The notes beneath the pieces were generated by a model that saw only the letters and a program-made list of their open reading frames with translations, did not search any database and had not been told where the DNA came from. Position numbers and translations under genes: made by a program. Shown here piece by piece: positions 1 to 7,938 of a stretch of 56,837 bases of DNA. The number at the start of each line of letters is the position of its first letter. Positions within the stretch are counted from its first letter, which is position 1. This stretch comes from Novosphingobium sp. (GTDB lineage: Bacteria; Pseudomonadota; Alphaproteobacteria; Sphingomonadales; Sphingomonadaceae), in NCBI RefSeq assembly GCF_030696665.1, contig NZ_JAUYRV010000051.1, positions 1 through 56,837 on the forward strand, given 5' to 3'.

Positions 1-73
1 AGCGCGGCGAACCTTGAGATAAAGTTCCACTCTCTTCACCCTCCGCCTCCGCGCAAAGGCGAAGGTCTAGCAG

Positions 74-133
74 GAGTGGCCCCTTTTTAATCCGGTGCTA
101 CCGTCCGATGAATGGCCCCTTTTATTGCCGGTG
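74..133. repeat. Two imperfect 24-bp direct repeats, possible IS end
   Basis: Positions 74-97 and 110-133 carry two related 24-mers, both of the form GARTGGCCCCTTTT followed by CCGGTG. Their starts are 36 bp apart. Short multiple repeats with a TGGCCCCTTTT core resemble the terminal repeats seen at the ends of IS21-family elements. No transposase is visible, since the element, if real, would extend left of the window. The rest of 1-257 shows no convincing gene. Confidence 0.4.
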
Positions 134-257
134 TTCTCAAACGCAAGAATACCAACGCGAGCTAACAAACAGTAAATGACCATAACGGGGTCGTGTCCAG
201 AACGGCAGCTTTTATGCGGTAAAGCTCGCAAAGCCGCCAATCCAGTCAACCACCCCA

Positions 258-289
258 ATAAAAAAGGCCCCGGACTTTCGCCCGGAGCC
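258..289 (-). terminator. Rho-independent terminator of the TonB-dependent receptor gene
   Basis: Read on the minus strand, an 8-bp GC-rich stem (GGCTCCGG / CCGGGGCC, one G-U pair) with a short loop containing CGAAAGT is followed by a run of six T. It lies about 30 bp after the receptor stop codon. Confidence 0.8.
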
Positions 290-317
290 TCTTCTTACGC
301 CGAGGGAGGATCGGCGG

Positions 318-2651
318 TTACTGGATCTTGGCGCGCAGGCTCACGCCGAAGTAGCGGTCGGCGTCGCGCGGGATCTGCAGGCGCTGGCCGGCGCTGATGT
401 TGAGCAGGGCGTAGGACTTGTCGGTGATGTTCCGGGCGTGGAACGTCAGGCGATAGAGGTCTTCTGCGTCCGAGAAGCCGATCCCGGCGTTCCAGATGCC
501 ATAGGCGTCGATCGGGCCGCTCTCTCCGAGGTCGGAGAACTGCTTGCCGACGTGGCGGAAATCGGTGTCGAGGTAGAGCTTGAAGCCGCCCAGATCGCGT
601 TCGTAGCTGCCGCCCAAGGTATAGGTGAACTTCGGTGCGAGCGGCAGGCGAGTGCCGTTGCGGGCGTCGGGTGCATTGGTGCCCGGGTTCGGGTTGAACT
701 TGCGGACCTTGGCATCGGCATAGGCCGCACCGGCGCGCAGGGTCAGGCCGTCAACCGGCACGGCCAGCAGATCGGCCTCGAAGCCCTGGCTGCGCACCGT
801 TCCGGCGTTGGTCAGGTTCGAAACGGGGACGCCGTTCAGAAGCACGAAGTTGTTTGCCTGGAAACCCTTGTAGGTCACCGTGAAAGCCGAGGCGTTGAAC
901 TGCACGCGGTTGTCGAGGAACTGTGATTTGATGCCTGCTTCGAAGGCGTCAGAGATTTCCTCGTCGATGGGGATCGCGTTGACCGGGGCGGTGTGGTTGA
1001 AGAAGACGTTGAACGCGGGGCCTTTGTAGCCACGCGTGTAACTGCCGTAGAGCATCACGTCGTCTGACGGCGTGATCTGCAGGACGGCGCGGCCTGAAAA
1101 GTTGCCGTTGCTGCTTGATCCGGCAGAGGTGTTGGTGCCGTTGCCGCCCGAAGCCAGCGTGCCGCCAGCGGGGCTGCCGTTAGTGCCGGGGCCGGTGGCG
1201 GGGAGGCCGTTGGTGGCGTTCACTGCTGGCGCACGGGTATGCGCGTAGTCCAGCTCATCCTTGGTGTACCGCAGGCCGCCGGTGATCGCGAACATGTCGC
1301 TGAAGCGGTAAGTGGCCTGGCCGAACACGGCATAGTTGCGCGATTGCACGTCGCTGAACGATGTGGCGGTGGGAAACAGAGTGTTGACCGTATCAGCAAG
1401 GTTGCAAGGACGTGCGCCCGATGCGGCGACAGGCAGGGTGGAAGTAGCGCACGTGATGTTGTTGCGCGTGAAGTCCTGCTGGTTGTTCGATCCCCATGCA
1501 AAGGCCCCCACCTGATAGAAGAACGGCTGCGTCTGGTCCGAGGCGAGGCGCACTTCAAGGCTGAGCTGCTGGGTGCGCACTTCGCCGCTGTCATGCAGTT
1601 CGCCGGTGCCGACAACGGCGCGCGGCAGAAAATCGCCTTCGCGCACTTCCTCGTTCTTCCAGTTACGATAGCCTGCGATGACGCTGAGCGTGTGGCTTTC
1701 GAACACGTCGAAATCACCCGATGCGGTCAGGCTCCACTGGCGGTCCTTGGTCAGTGTGACAAGGTTGTGGTTGATGAAGCGCTGGTTCACGCCCTGCGCC
1801 ACGCCGCCCGGCAAACCGAGTTCTGCATCAAGCGCCGCGCCACGGCTGACGCCGGTGACATCGGCACAGCAATCGTCGTCTGCGCCAAAGAAGTCTGCGA
1901 TCAGGCGGAGCTTCGATCCATCGGTTTCATAGTCGAGGATGCCGCGCGCGCCGTAATGTTCGTAGCCGTTGACCTTTTCGTTGCTGCCACCGAACACGTT
2001 GGTGATGTTGCCATCATAGTTGCCGTAGAAGCCGGTGACGCGGGCGCTGAGGCCTTCGCCAAGCGGGCCGGAAATGGCGGCGCGCAGGCGGTATTCCTCG
2101 TCCTCGTAGTATTCGGCGCGCACTTCGCCCTGCAGCGTGTCGGTGCCGCCCTTCGACACGATGTTGACAAGGCCTGCCGAGGCGTTCTTGCCGAACAGGG
2201 TGCCCTGCGGGCCGCGCAGCACTTCAAGACGCTCTGCATCGACCAGGTCCATGAAAGCCTGGCCCGAACGGCTAAGCACCACGCCATCGACCACGGTGGA
2301 AACGCTGGGTTCAGCGGCGACCGAGAAGGTGATCGTGCCCACGCCGCGCATCACGATGGCGCTGTTGGCGCTGGTCGTTCCCTTACGGAACGTGACCGAC
2401 GGGACGAGCTGCGTCAGCCCTTCAAGGCTGGTGACGCCGCTCGATTCGAGACGGTCTGCCGTGATCGCAGTGATGGCGATGGGCACGTCCTGCACGTTTT
2501 CCGCCACCTTTTGCGCGGTGACGACGATTTCTGTGATGCCGCCTGTTTCCTCTGCGGCTTCCTGCGCATTTGCGTGGCCTGCGAAGGAGAACGACAAGGC
2601 GCTGGCAGACAATGCCAAGGCGCGCACGGACGGACGGTGAGTGAATTTCAT
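318..2651 (-). CDS. TonB-dependent outer-membrane receptor, candidate sulfoquinovoside uptake
   Basis: This is a 777-residue outer-membrane beta-barrel receptor that imports ligands with TonB energy. The ATG at 2651 is chosen because GGAGAG precedes it and it begins a clear signal peptide (residues 1-29, ending AHANAQ). A TonB box-like EIVVTAQK follows near residue 41, then a plug domain with the usual VLRGPQGTLFGKN motif, then a long barrel. The C-terminus ends in KIQ rather than an aromatic residue. It is divergent from the sulfoquinovosidase operon across 161 bp, so the substrate is probably a sulfoquinovose glycoside. The ligand is inferred from context only; the receptor family assignment is secure. 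Confidence 0.9.
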   Translation of the reverse strand: MKFTHRPSVRALALSASALSFSFAGHANAQEAAEETGGITEIVVTAQKVAENVQDVPIAITAITADRLESSGVTSLEGLTQLVPSVTFRKGTTSANSAIVMRGVGTITFSVAAEPSVSTVVDGVVLSRSGQAFMDLVDAERLEVLRGPQGTLFGKNASAGLVNIVSKGGTDTLQGEVRAEYYEDEEYRLRAAISGPLGEGLSARVTGFYGNYDGNITNVFGGSNEKVNGYEHYGARGILDYETDGSKLRLIADFFGADDDCCADVTGVSRGAALDAELGLPGGVAQGVNQRFINHNLVTLTKDRQWSLTASGDFDVFESHTLSVIAGYRNWKNEEVREGDFLPRAVVGTGELHDSGEVRTQQLSLEVRLASDQTQPFFYQVGAFAWGSNNQQDFTRNNITCATSTLPVAASGARPCNLADTVNTLFPTATSFSDVQSRNYAVFGQATYRFSDMFAITGGLRYTKDELDYAHTRAPAVNATNGLPATGPGTNGSPAGGTLASGGNGTNTSAGSSSNGNFSGRAVLQITPSDDVMLYGSYTRGYKGPAFNVFFNHTAPVNAIPIDEEISDAFEAGIKSQFLDNRVQFNASAFTVTYKGFQANNFVLLNGVPVSNLTNAGTVRSQGFEADLLAVPVDGLTLRAGAAYADAKVRKFNPNPGTNAPDARNGTRLPLAPKFTYTLGGSYERDLGGFKLYLDTDFRHVGKQFSDLGESGPIDAYGIWNAGIGFSDAEDLYRLTFHARNITDKSYALLNISAGQRLQIPRDADRYFGVSLRAKIQ

Positions 2652-2812
2652 GGTGTCTCTCCCTGCAAAAAGCGGTCTTCCAAGGGTAGTCATGCTCCCT
2701 CGTCGATCGGCCGCTATTGATGCTTGATCTGCTATGACTGTCTCGATATGTCAAGCGGTGTCAGAAAAACGGACAGCGGCAGCGGCAAACCCGCCACAGC
2801 AACGCTGCCGGG
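2652..2812. promoter_or_regulatory. Divergent control region between receptor and GH31 operon
   Basis: These 161 bp must hold the promoters for both the receptor and the GH31-lacI-AKR-LLM-glpDK operon. The best dyad I can see is TGAC-N11-GTCA at 2735-2753, and a CGGCCG palindrome lies at about 2709-2714. Either could be a LacI-family operator, but neither matches a known consensus. The plus-strand start at 2813 has only a weak ribosome binding site. Confidence 0.45.
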
Positions 2813-4837
2813 ATGAGGAAAACGCCATTGGAACTGCGGCTGCACGCTGGAATTGACGGGTTCGATCTCCGATTCGGGGATCGACTGGTGCTGCGGCACA
2901 CGTCTTCCTGTCCTGCGGTGGTCATGGCGCGTGGCAATCCCGAAGTGCAGATGGTTCGCGGCAATTTTCGCATCAGCGATGAGCCTAATGGCGAAATTGC
3001 CCCGGCAGGCTGGCGTGAAAGCTCTGGCGGCATGGAACTGCTGGACGGTGACGTGATCGTTGCGCGTCTTGCGGTTGATGCGAATGCCGTGACGGTCAGT
3101 GCGCTGGTGCCGGGATATGATCGCCTGCGCATCCGCTTTCACGCCGAACCCGGCGAATGCGTGTGGGGCGGGGGTGAGCAGATGAGCTATCTCGCGCTCA
3201 ATGGCCGCAGCTTTCCGATCTGGACGAGCGAGCCGGGGGTGGGGCGTGACAAGTCCACCGAACTGACGCGGCGCATGGACGCCGAGGGCATGGCGGGCGG
3301 TGATTACTGGAACACCAACTATCCGCAGCCCACGTTTCTGACCTCGCGCTGGCTGGCGGTGCATCTTGATGCGAGCTGTTACAGCGTGCTCGATTTCACC
3401 GATCCGGCGTTTCATGCGGTGGATGTGTGGAGCGGCACGGCGCGGTTTGAAGTGTTTGGCGATGATGGGCCGCAGGGTCTGGTCGCGCAGCTTTCCGCGC
3501 GTTTTGGCCGTCAGCCTGAACTGCCCGATTGGGCTATCGGCGGCGCGATCGTCGGGCTGAAGTCAGGCGTGACCAGTTTTGACCGGCTGGAGAAGTTCAT
3601 CGAAGCCGGGACCGCCGTCTCCGGCCTGTGGTGTGAAGACTGGGCGGGCGTGCGCGAAACCAGCTTTGGCCGCCGCCTGTTCTGGGACTGGCACAGCGGC
3701 GCGCGCAGTGCCGAGCGTTACCCCGATCTGGCCGCGCGCATTGCGGCGCTGGACGCACGGGGCATTCGCTTTCTGGCCTACGCCAACCCCTATATCGCGG
3801 TGGATGGCGACCTTTATGACGAGGCGCGCGCAGGGGGCCATTTCTGCCTGCGGACCGATAGCGATGAAGTTTACCTTGTCGATTTCGGCGAGTTCGATTG
3901 CGGCGTGGTCGATTTCACCCGCGCCGAAACGCGTGCCTGGTTTGCCGAACGTATCCTCGGGCGTGAAATGCTGGATATCGGCATATCGGGTTGGATGGCG
4001 GACTTTGGCGAATACCTGCCGACCGATCTGCGCCTTGCTGATGGCTCTGATCCGATGGAGGCGCACAACCTTTGGCCGGTGCTGTGGGCGCAGGTCAACG
4101 CGATGGCGCTGGAATCGCGTGGCAAAACTGGCGACGCGCTGTTCTTCATGCGCGCGGGGTTCTCGGGCGTTCAGGCGCATTGCCCTCTGCTGTGGGCGGG
4201 CGACCAGTCGGTCGATTTTACGCGCCACGATGGCATCGGCACGGTCATCACCGGTGCGCTTTCGGCAGGGCTTGTGGGCAACGCTTACAGCCACTCTGAT
4301 TGCGGCGGCTACACCTCGCTGCACGGCAACGTGCGCACCGCCGAACTGATGCAGCGGTGGTGCGAGCTTGCCGCCTTTGCCCCGGTCATGCGCAGCCATG
4401 AGGGCAACCGCCCTGACGATAACCTTCAGTACGACAGCAGCGCAGATCTTCTCGCCTGCTTTGCCCGATGGAGCCGCGTCCACGCGCACCTTGAGCCTTA
4501 CGTCCGCCATTTGTGCGGAGAGGCTTGCGACTTTGGCCTTCCGGCACAACGGCCGCTGTTCCTGCATTATCCGCAGGAAACCGCGCTCTTTACGGTGCAG
4601 GACCAGTTCCTCTACGGTGCCGACCTGCTGGTGGCGCCGGTGATCGAGGAGGAAGCCGTGCAACGTCGGGTGGTTCTTCCAGGGACCGAAACCTGGCGGC
4701 ATTGCTGGACGGGCGAAGACTTTGCCCCCGGCACGCATGACATTCCCGCTCCAATCGGGCAGCCACCCGTATTCTACCGACCGGACAGCGCGTTCGCGCC
4801 ACTGTTCGAAGGTTTGAAGGGGGCATTGGAAGCATGA
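2813..4837 (+). CDS. GH31 sulfoquinovosidase (SmoI/YihQ type)
   Basis: This 674-residue alpha-glycosidase should release sulfoquinovose from sulfoquinovosyl glycerol or related glycosides. The GH31 nucleophile is D397 (GWMADFGE) and the acid/base is D464 (WAGDQ). Their 67-residue spacing equals that of E. coli YihQ (D405/D472). The sulfonate-recognition set of characterised sulfoquinovosidases is present as K250, E275, R288, W291 and Y500, the KERWY version described for the Agrobacterium enzyme (YihQ has QQRWY). No signal peptide is evident, so it acts in the cytoplasm unless the start is wrong. It is first in the operon and overlaps lacI by ATGA. The subfamily call is strong; the natural aglycone is inferred. 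Confidence 0.9.
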   Translation: MRKTPLELRLHAGIDGFDLRFGDRLVLRHTSSCPAVVMARGNPEVQMVRGNFRISDEPNGEIAPAGWRESSGGMELLDGDVIVARLAVDANAVTVSALVPGYDRLRIRFHAEPGECVWGGGEQMSYLALNGRSFPIWTSEPGVGRDKSTELTRRMDAEGMAGGDYWNTNYPQPTFLTSRWLAVHLDASCYSVLDFTDPAFHAVDVWSGTARFEVFGDDGPQGLVAQLSARFGRQPELPDWAIGGAIVGLKSGVTSFDRLEKFIEAGTAVSGLWCEDWAGVRETSFGRRLFWDWHSGARSAERYPDLAARIAALDARGIRFLAYANPYIAVDGDLYDEARAGGHFCLRTDSDEVYLVDFGEFDCGVVDFTRAETRAWFAERILGREMLDIGISGWMADFGEYLPTDLRLADGSDPMEAHNLWPVLWAQVNAMALESRGKTGDALFFMRAGFSGVQAHCPLLWAGDQSVDFTRHDGIGTVITGALSAGLVGNAYSHSDCGGYTSLHGNVRTAELMQRWCELAAFAPVMRSHEGNRPDDNLQYDSSADLLACFARWSRVHAHLEPYVRHLCGEACDFGLPAQRPLFLHYPQETALFTVQDQFLYGADLLVAPVIEEEAVQRRVVLPGTETWRHCWTGEDFAPGTHDIPAPIGQPPVFYRPDSAFAPLFEGLKGALEA

Positions 4838-5847
4838 GCGAGCGGTCAAACATTCGGGACGTGGCGGCCAAGGCGGGGGTAGCGGTGAAGACCGTCAGCC
4901 GCGTGCTGAACGGCCACCCCTATGTCAGCGCCGATACCAAGGCCCGCGTCGAGGAAGCGATGCGCGCGCTGGATTTCCGGCCCAGCGTTGCTGCGCGGAT
5001 CCTCTCGGGTGCGAAGTCGAACCAGATCGCACTGATTTACGACAATCACAGCCCCTACTACATGTTCCAGATCCAGACCGGCTGCTGGGACTTTTGCCGC
5101 GCGAACAACATCCGCCTGCTGGCCCAACCCGTCGATGTGGCTGATCCGCTGGTGGGGGAGCAAGTGCGCGGACTGGTGAGCGAAACGCATGTCGACGGGA
5201 TCATCCTGTCCTCTCCCGTTACCGATTGCGACCCGGTGCTGCGCGCGCTGGAGGCGATGGACATTCCCTTCGTGCGCATTTCGCCCGGCACCAACCATGC
5301 GTTGACCAGTTCGGTGTTCATGGATGATGCTCAGGCGGCGGATGACATGACCACGCACCTGATCAACGCCGGGCACCGCCGCATCGGTTTCATCAAAGGT
5401 CATCAGAACCACATGGCCTCGGATGACCGACTGTTCGGCTATCGTAGAGCGCTCGATCGGGCAGGCATTTCCTATGATCCGGTGCTGGTATGCGAAGGCG
5501 AGTTCGATTTTGATTCGGGCACGCGCGGGGCCAACGCACTGCTCGATTTGCCTAACCGCCCGACCGCGATCTTCGCGTCGAACGATGACATGGCAGCAGG
5601 CGTACTGGCCATCGCGCACGACCGAGGCATCAATGTTCCGGCAGAGCTTTCCGTCGCAGGCTTCGACGATACCACGCTTGCGCGCACCGTGTGGCCACCG
5701 CTGACCACGATCCATCAGCCGATGATCGAACTGGCGCGCACGGCCACTGAAATTCTCATCGCGGGCGGCGATATTTCCCACCGCCGCCTGCCCCATACAC
5801 TCGTAGAGCGCGCTTCGGTCGCGCCGCCACACAGGACTGTTTCATGA
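4834..5847 (+). CDS. LacI-family transcriptional regulator of the locus
   Basis: This 337-residue LacI/GalR regulator has an N-terminal helix-turn-helix (NIRDVAAKAGVAVKTVSRVL, residues 6-25) and hinge, followed by a periplasmic-binding-protein-like effector domain ending in the typical GFDDTTLARTVWPPLTTIHQP pattern. It overlaps the GH31 gene and the downstream aldo/keto reductase by ATGA at both ends, so it is co-translated with the pathway it presumably controls. Autoregulation through the 2652-2812 region is likely but not shown. The inducer could be sulfoquinovose or its glycoside; this is inference. Confidence 0.93.
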   Translation: MSERSNIRDVAAKAGVAVKTVSRVLNGHPYVSADTKARVEEAMRALDFRPSVAARILSGAKSNQIALIYDNHSPYYMFQIQTGCWDFCRANNIRLLAQPVDVADPLVGEQVRGLVSETHVDGIILSSPVTDCDPVLRALEAMDIPFVRISPGTNHALTSSVFMDDAQAADDMTTHLINAGHRRIGFIKGHQNHMASDDRLFGYRRALDRAGISYDPVLVCEGEFDFDSGTRGANALLDLPNRPTAIFASNDDMAAGVLAIAHDRGINVPAELSVAGFDDTTLARTVWPPLTTIHQPMIELARTATEILIAGGDISHRRLPHTLVERASVAPPHRTVS

Positions 5848-6758
5848 GCGAATTGCAATTGCCACCTGCTTTCCGTCCCCTCGGCAAGAGCGACATTGCC
5901 GTGTCGCCCATCGCATGGGGCATGTGGCGGCTGGCCGAGGATGGGCGTGGCGCTGCTGGCGCGGCCAAGCTGGTCCATGCGGCGCTGGATGCCGGGATCA
6001 ACTTCCTTGATACCGCTGACATCTATGGCTTCGATGGCGCGGGCGGCTTTGGCGATGCAGAGGCGTTGCTGGGCGAAGTGCTGGCGGCTGAACCTGCGCT
6101 GCGTGAACGCATGGTTCTCGCCACCAAGGGCGGCATCCTGCCCCCGCTGCCCTATGACCAGAGCGCCGAATACTTGCGTAAGGCCATCGAGGATTCGCTG
6201 ACCCGCCTGAAGGTGGACGTGATCGACCTGTGGCAGATCCACCGCCCGGACATTCTGGCCCACCCGCAGGAAATGGCGCGCGTGCTGGATGATGTTGTGG
6301 CTTCGGGCAAAGTGCGCAAACTGGGCGTTTCAAACTTCACGATGCCGCAACTGGCCGCCCTCAACCACTTTTTGGGTGAGAAGCTGGTGACGACGCAGCC
6401 TGAGATCAGCCCGCTGCGGATCGACTGCTTCGAAAACGGTGAACTGGATCAGGCGATGATGCTGGGTCTGACGCCGATGGCATGGTCGCCGCTGGGCGGG
6501 GGCCGTCTGGCGGCGCCGGAAAGCGCGCGGGACATCGCCGTGGCTGAGGCGCTCGATGTTGTGGCGCAGGCGCAGGGTGTTTCTCGCACGGTGGCGGCCT
6601 ATTCATGGCTGATGGCGCACCCGGCGGGGATCATCCCGATCATCGGATCGCAAAAGGCTGAGCGGATTGCCGAGGGCACGCAGGCGCTCACGGTGCAGTG
6701 GACACGTCAGGATTGGTACGCCGTGCTGGTTGCGGCGCGGGGCGAGCGGCTCCCGTAA
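5844..6758 (+). CDS. Aldo/keto reductase, candidate 6-oxo-glucose reductase (SmoB-like)
   Basis: This 304-residue NAD(P)H-dependent aldo/keto reductase has the complete catalytic tetrad: D56, Y61, K95 and H133. The usual (beta/alpha)8 motifs GVSNF and IPIIGSQ are present. Next to a sulfoquinovosidase and an LLM monooxygenase it fits the SmoB role of the sulfo-SMO pathway, reducing 6-dehydro-glucose to glucose after desulfonation. It starts inside the lacI stop codon (ATGA). Family membership is certain; substrate is inferred from neighbours. Confidence 0.88.
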   Translation: MSELQLPPAFRPLGKSDIAVSPIAWGMWRLAEDGRGAAGAAKLVHAALDAGINFLDTADIYGFDGAGGFGDAEALLGEVLAAEPALRERMVLATKGGILPPLPYDQSAEYLRKAIEDSLTRLKVDVIDLWQIHRPDILAHPQEMARVLDDVVASGKVRKLGVSNFTMPQLAALNHFLGEKLVTTQPEISPLRIDCFENGELDQAMMLGLTPMAWSPLGGGRLAAPESARDIAVAEALDVVAQAQGVSRTVAAYSWLMAHPAGIIPIIGSQKAERIAEGTQALTVQWTRQDWYAVLVAARGERLP

Positions 6759-6783
6759 CAGCCGCAACAGATTGAAACTAAAG

Positions 6784-6830
6784 GCGGACGGCACCGGTTA
6801 ACGGTTTTGCCGGTACGGAGTTGCGTCCGC
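6784..6830 (+). other. Intra-operon hairpin before the monooxygenase gene
   Basis: A 7-bp stem (GCGGACG 6784-6790 / CGTCCGC 6824-6830) encloses an inner 5-bp stem (ACCGG 6793-6797 / CCGGT 6810-6814). It sits in the only sizeable gap (91 bp) of the operon, just before a good AAGGAGAGG ribosome binding site. No T-run follows, so it is not an intrinsic terminator. It may mark mRNA processing or stability. Confidence 0.45.
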
Positions 6831-6849
6831 GCTTCGAAGGAGAGGCAAG

Positions 6850-7938
6850 ATGGCTGAACAGAATTGCGAGATCGCCTGGTTCTCGGCGCTGTGCGACGAC
6901 GACTATGAATTCCTGGGCGTGCCGGACAAGTACCTGCAATCCAGCTGGGAACACTGCCGCAACATCGTGATGCGCGCCGAAGAGGGTGGGTTCGACAATA
7001 TCCTGCTGCCATCGGGCTACAGCCTTGGCCTTGATACCACCGCCTTTGCGGCGGCGGTTGCCACGCAAGTGCGGCGGATCAAGCTGCTGTGGGCCACGCG
7101 CATGGGCGAGGACTGGCCGCCGCAACTGGCGCGCAGGATCGCTACGCTGGACCGCATACTTGGCCCGAATGCGGCGGGAACGGGCGGGCGGCTCAACGTC
7201 AACATCATCTCGTCCGACATGCCGGGTGAGACCATTGCCAGCGGCCCACGCTATGCCCGCGCGACCGAGATCATGAAGATCGTGCGCACGCTGCTCAACG
7301 GCGAGCATCTGGATTTTCAGGGCGAGTTCTACAAGCTCAAGCTTGATCCGCCGCGCATCGGCACAATTTCGGGCAAGTGTCCGGCGTTCTACTTCGGCGG
7401 GCTTAGCCACGATGCGCGCGAATGTGCGGCAGAGGGCAGTGACGTGTACCTGATGTGGCCAGACACGATGGACAAGGTGCGTGAAAACATAGCAGACATG
7501 AAGACGCGCGCTGCCAACTATGGCCGCACGCTGAAGTTCGGCTATCGCGCCCATGTAATCGTGCGCGAAACTGAGGACGAGGCGCGCGCTTACGCTGATC
7601 GGCTGCTGTCTAAGCTGGACGATGACGCGGGTAAGGCGATCCGCGAGAAGTCGCTCGATGCCAAGAACTTCGGCGTGCAGCGCCAGCAGGAACTTCGCGG
7701 CGCGGCCGATGGTGATGGCTTTGTGGAAGAGAACCTGTGGACCGGGATTGGCCGGGCGCGTTCGGGTTGCGGTGCGGCCATCGTCGGCACGCCCGATCAG
7801 GTACTGGCCAAGCTGCGGGCCTATCAGGCAGAGGGGATCGAGGCGTTCATCCTCTCGGGCTATCCCCACGCAGAGGAAGCCGATCTGTTTGCTCGCCATG
7901 TGTTGCCCTATATCCAGCACGGGCCCCTGGACATCTGA
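6850..7938 (+). CDS. LLM-class flavin-dependent monooxygenase, candidate sulfoquinovose monooxygenase
   Basis: This 362-residue protein belongs to the luciferase-like, FMNH2-dependent monooxygenases of the SsuD/SmoC alkanesulfonate type. Typical stretches are ETIASGPRYARATE, FYFGGLSHDARE, and a C-terminal GTPDQV...FILSGYPHAEEA. Such enzymes cleave C-S bonds with O2, releasing sulfite and an aldehyde. Between a KERWY sulfoquinovosidase and an aldo/keto reductase it is best read as SmoC, giving 6-oxo-glucose. No flavin reductase (SmoA) is present in this window, so reduced flavin must come from elsewhere. The start has a strong ribosome binding site; the stop overlaps glpD (TGATG). Confidence 0.88.
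   Translation: MAEQNCEIAWFSALCDDDYEFLGVPDKYLQSSWEHCRNIVMRAEEGGFDNILLPSGYSLGLDTTAFAAAVATQVRRIKLLWATRMGEDWPPQLARRIATLDRILGPNAAGTGGRLNVNIISSDMPGETIASGPRYARATEIMKIVRTLLNGEHLDFQGEFYKLKLDPPRIGTISGKCPAFYFGGLSHDARECAAEGSDVYLMWPDTMDKVRENIADMKTRAANYGRTLKFGYRAHVIVRETEDEARAYADRLLSKLDDDAGKAIREKSLDAKNFGVQRQQELRGAADGDGFVEENLWTGIGRARSGCGAAIVGTPDQVLAKLRAYQAEGIEAFILSGYPHAEEADLFARHVLPYIQHGPLDI

Noticed and set aside
1239..2720. 493-codon plus-strand frame opposite the receptor gene
   Set aside because: It is an antisense shadow of a high-GC coding region with no recognisable domain; the minus strand encodes a clear TonB receptor.
3563..4849. 428-codon minus-strand frame inside the GH31 gene
   Set aside because: Antisense shadow; the catalytic motifs are on the plus strand.
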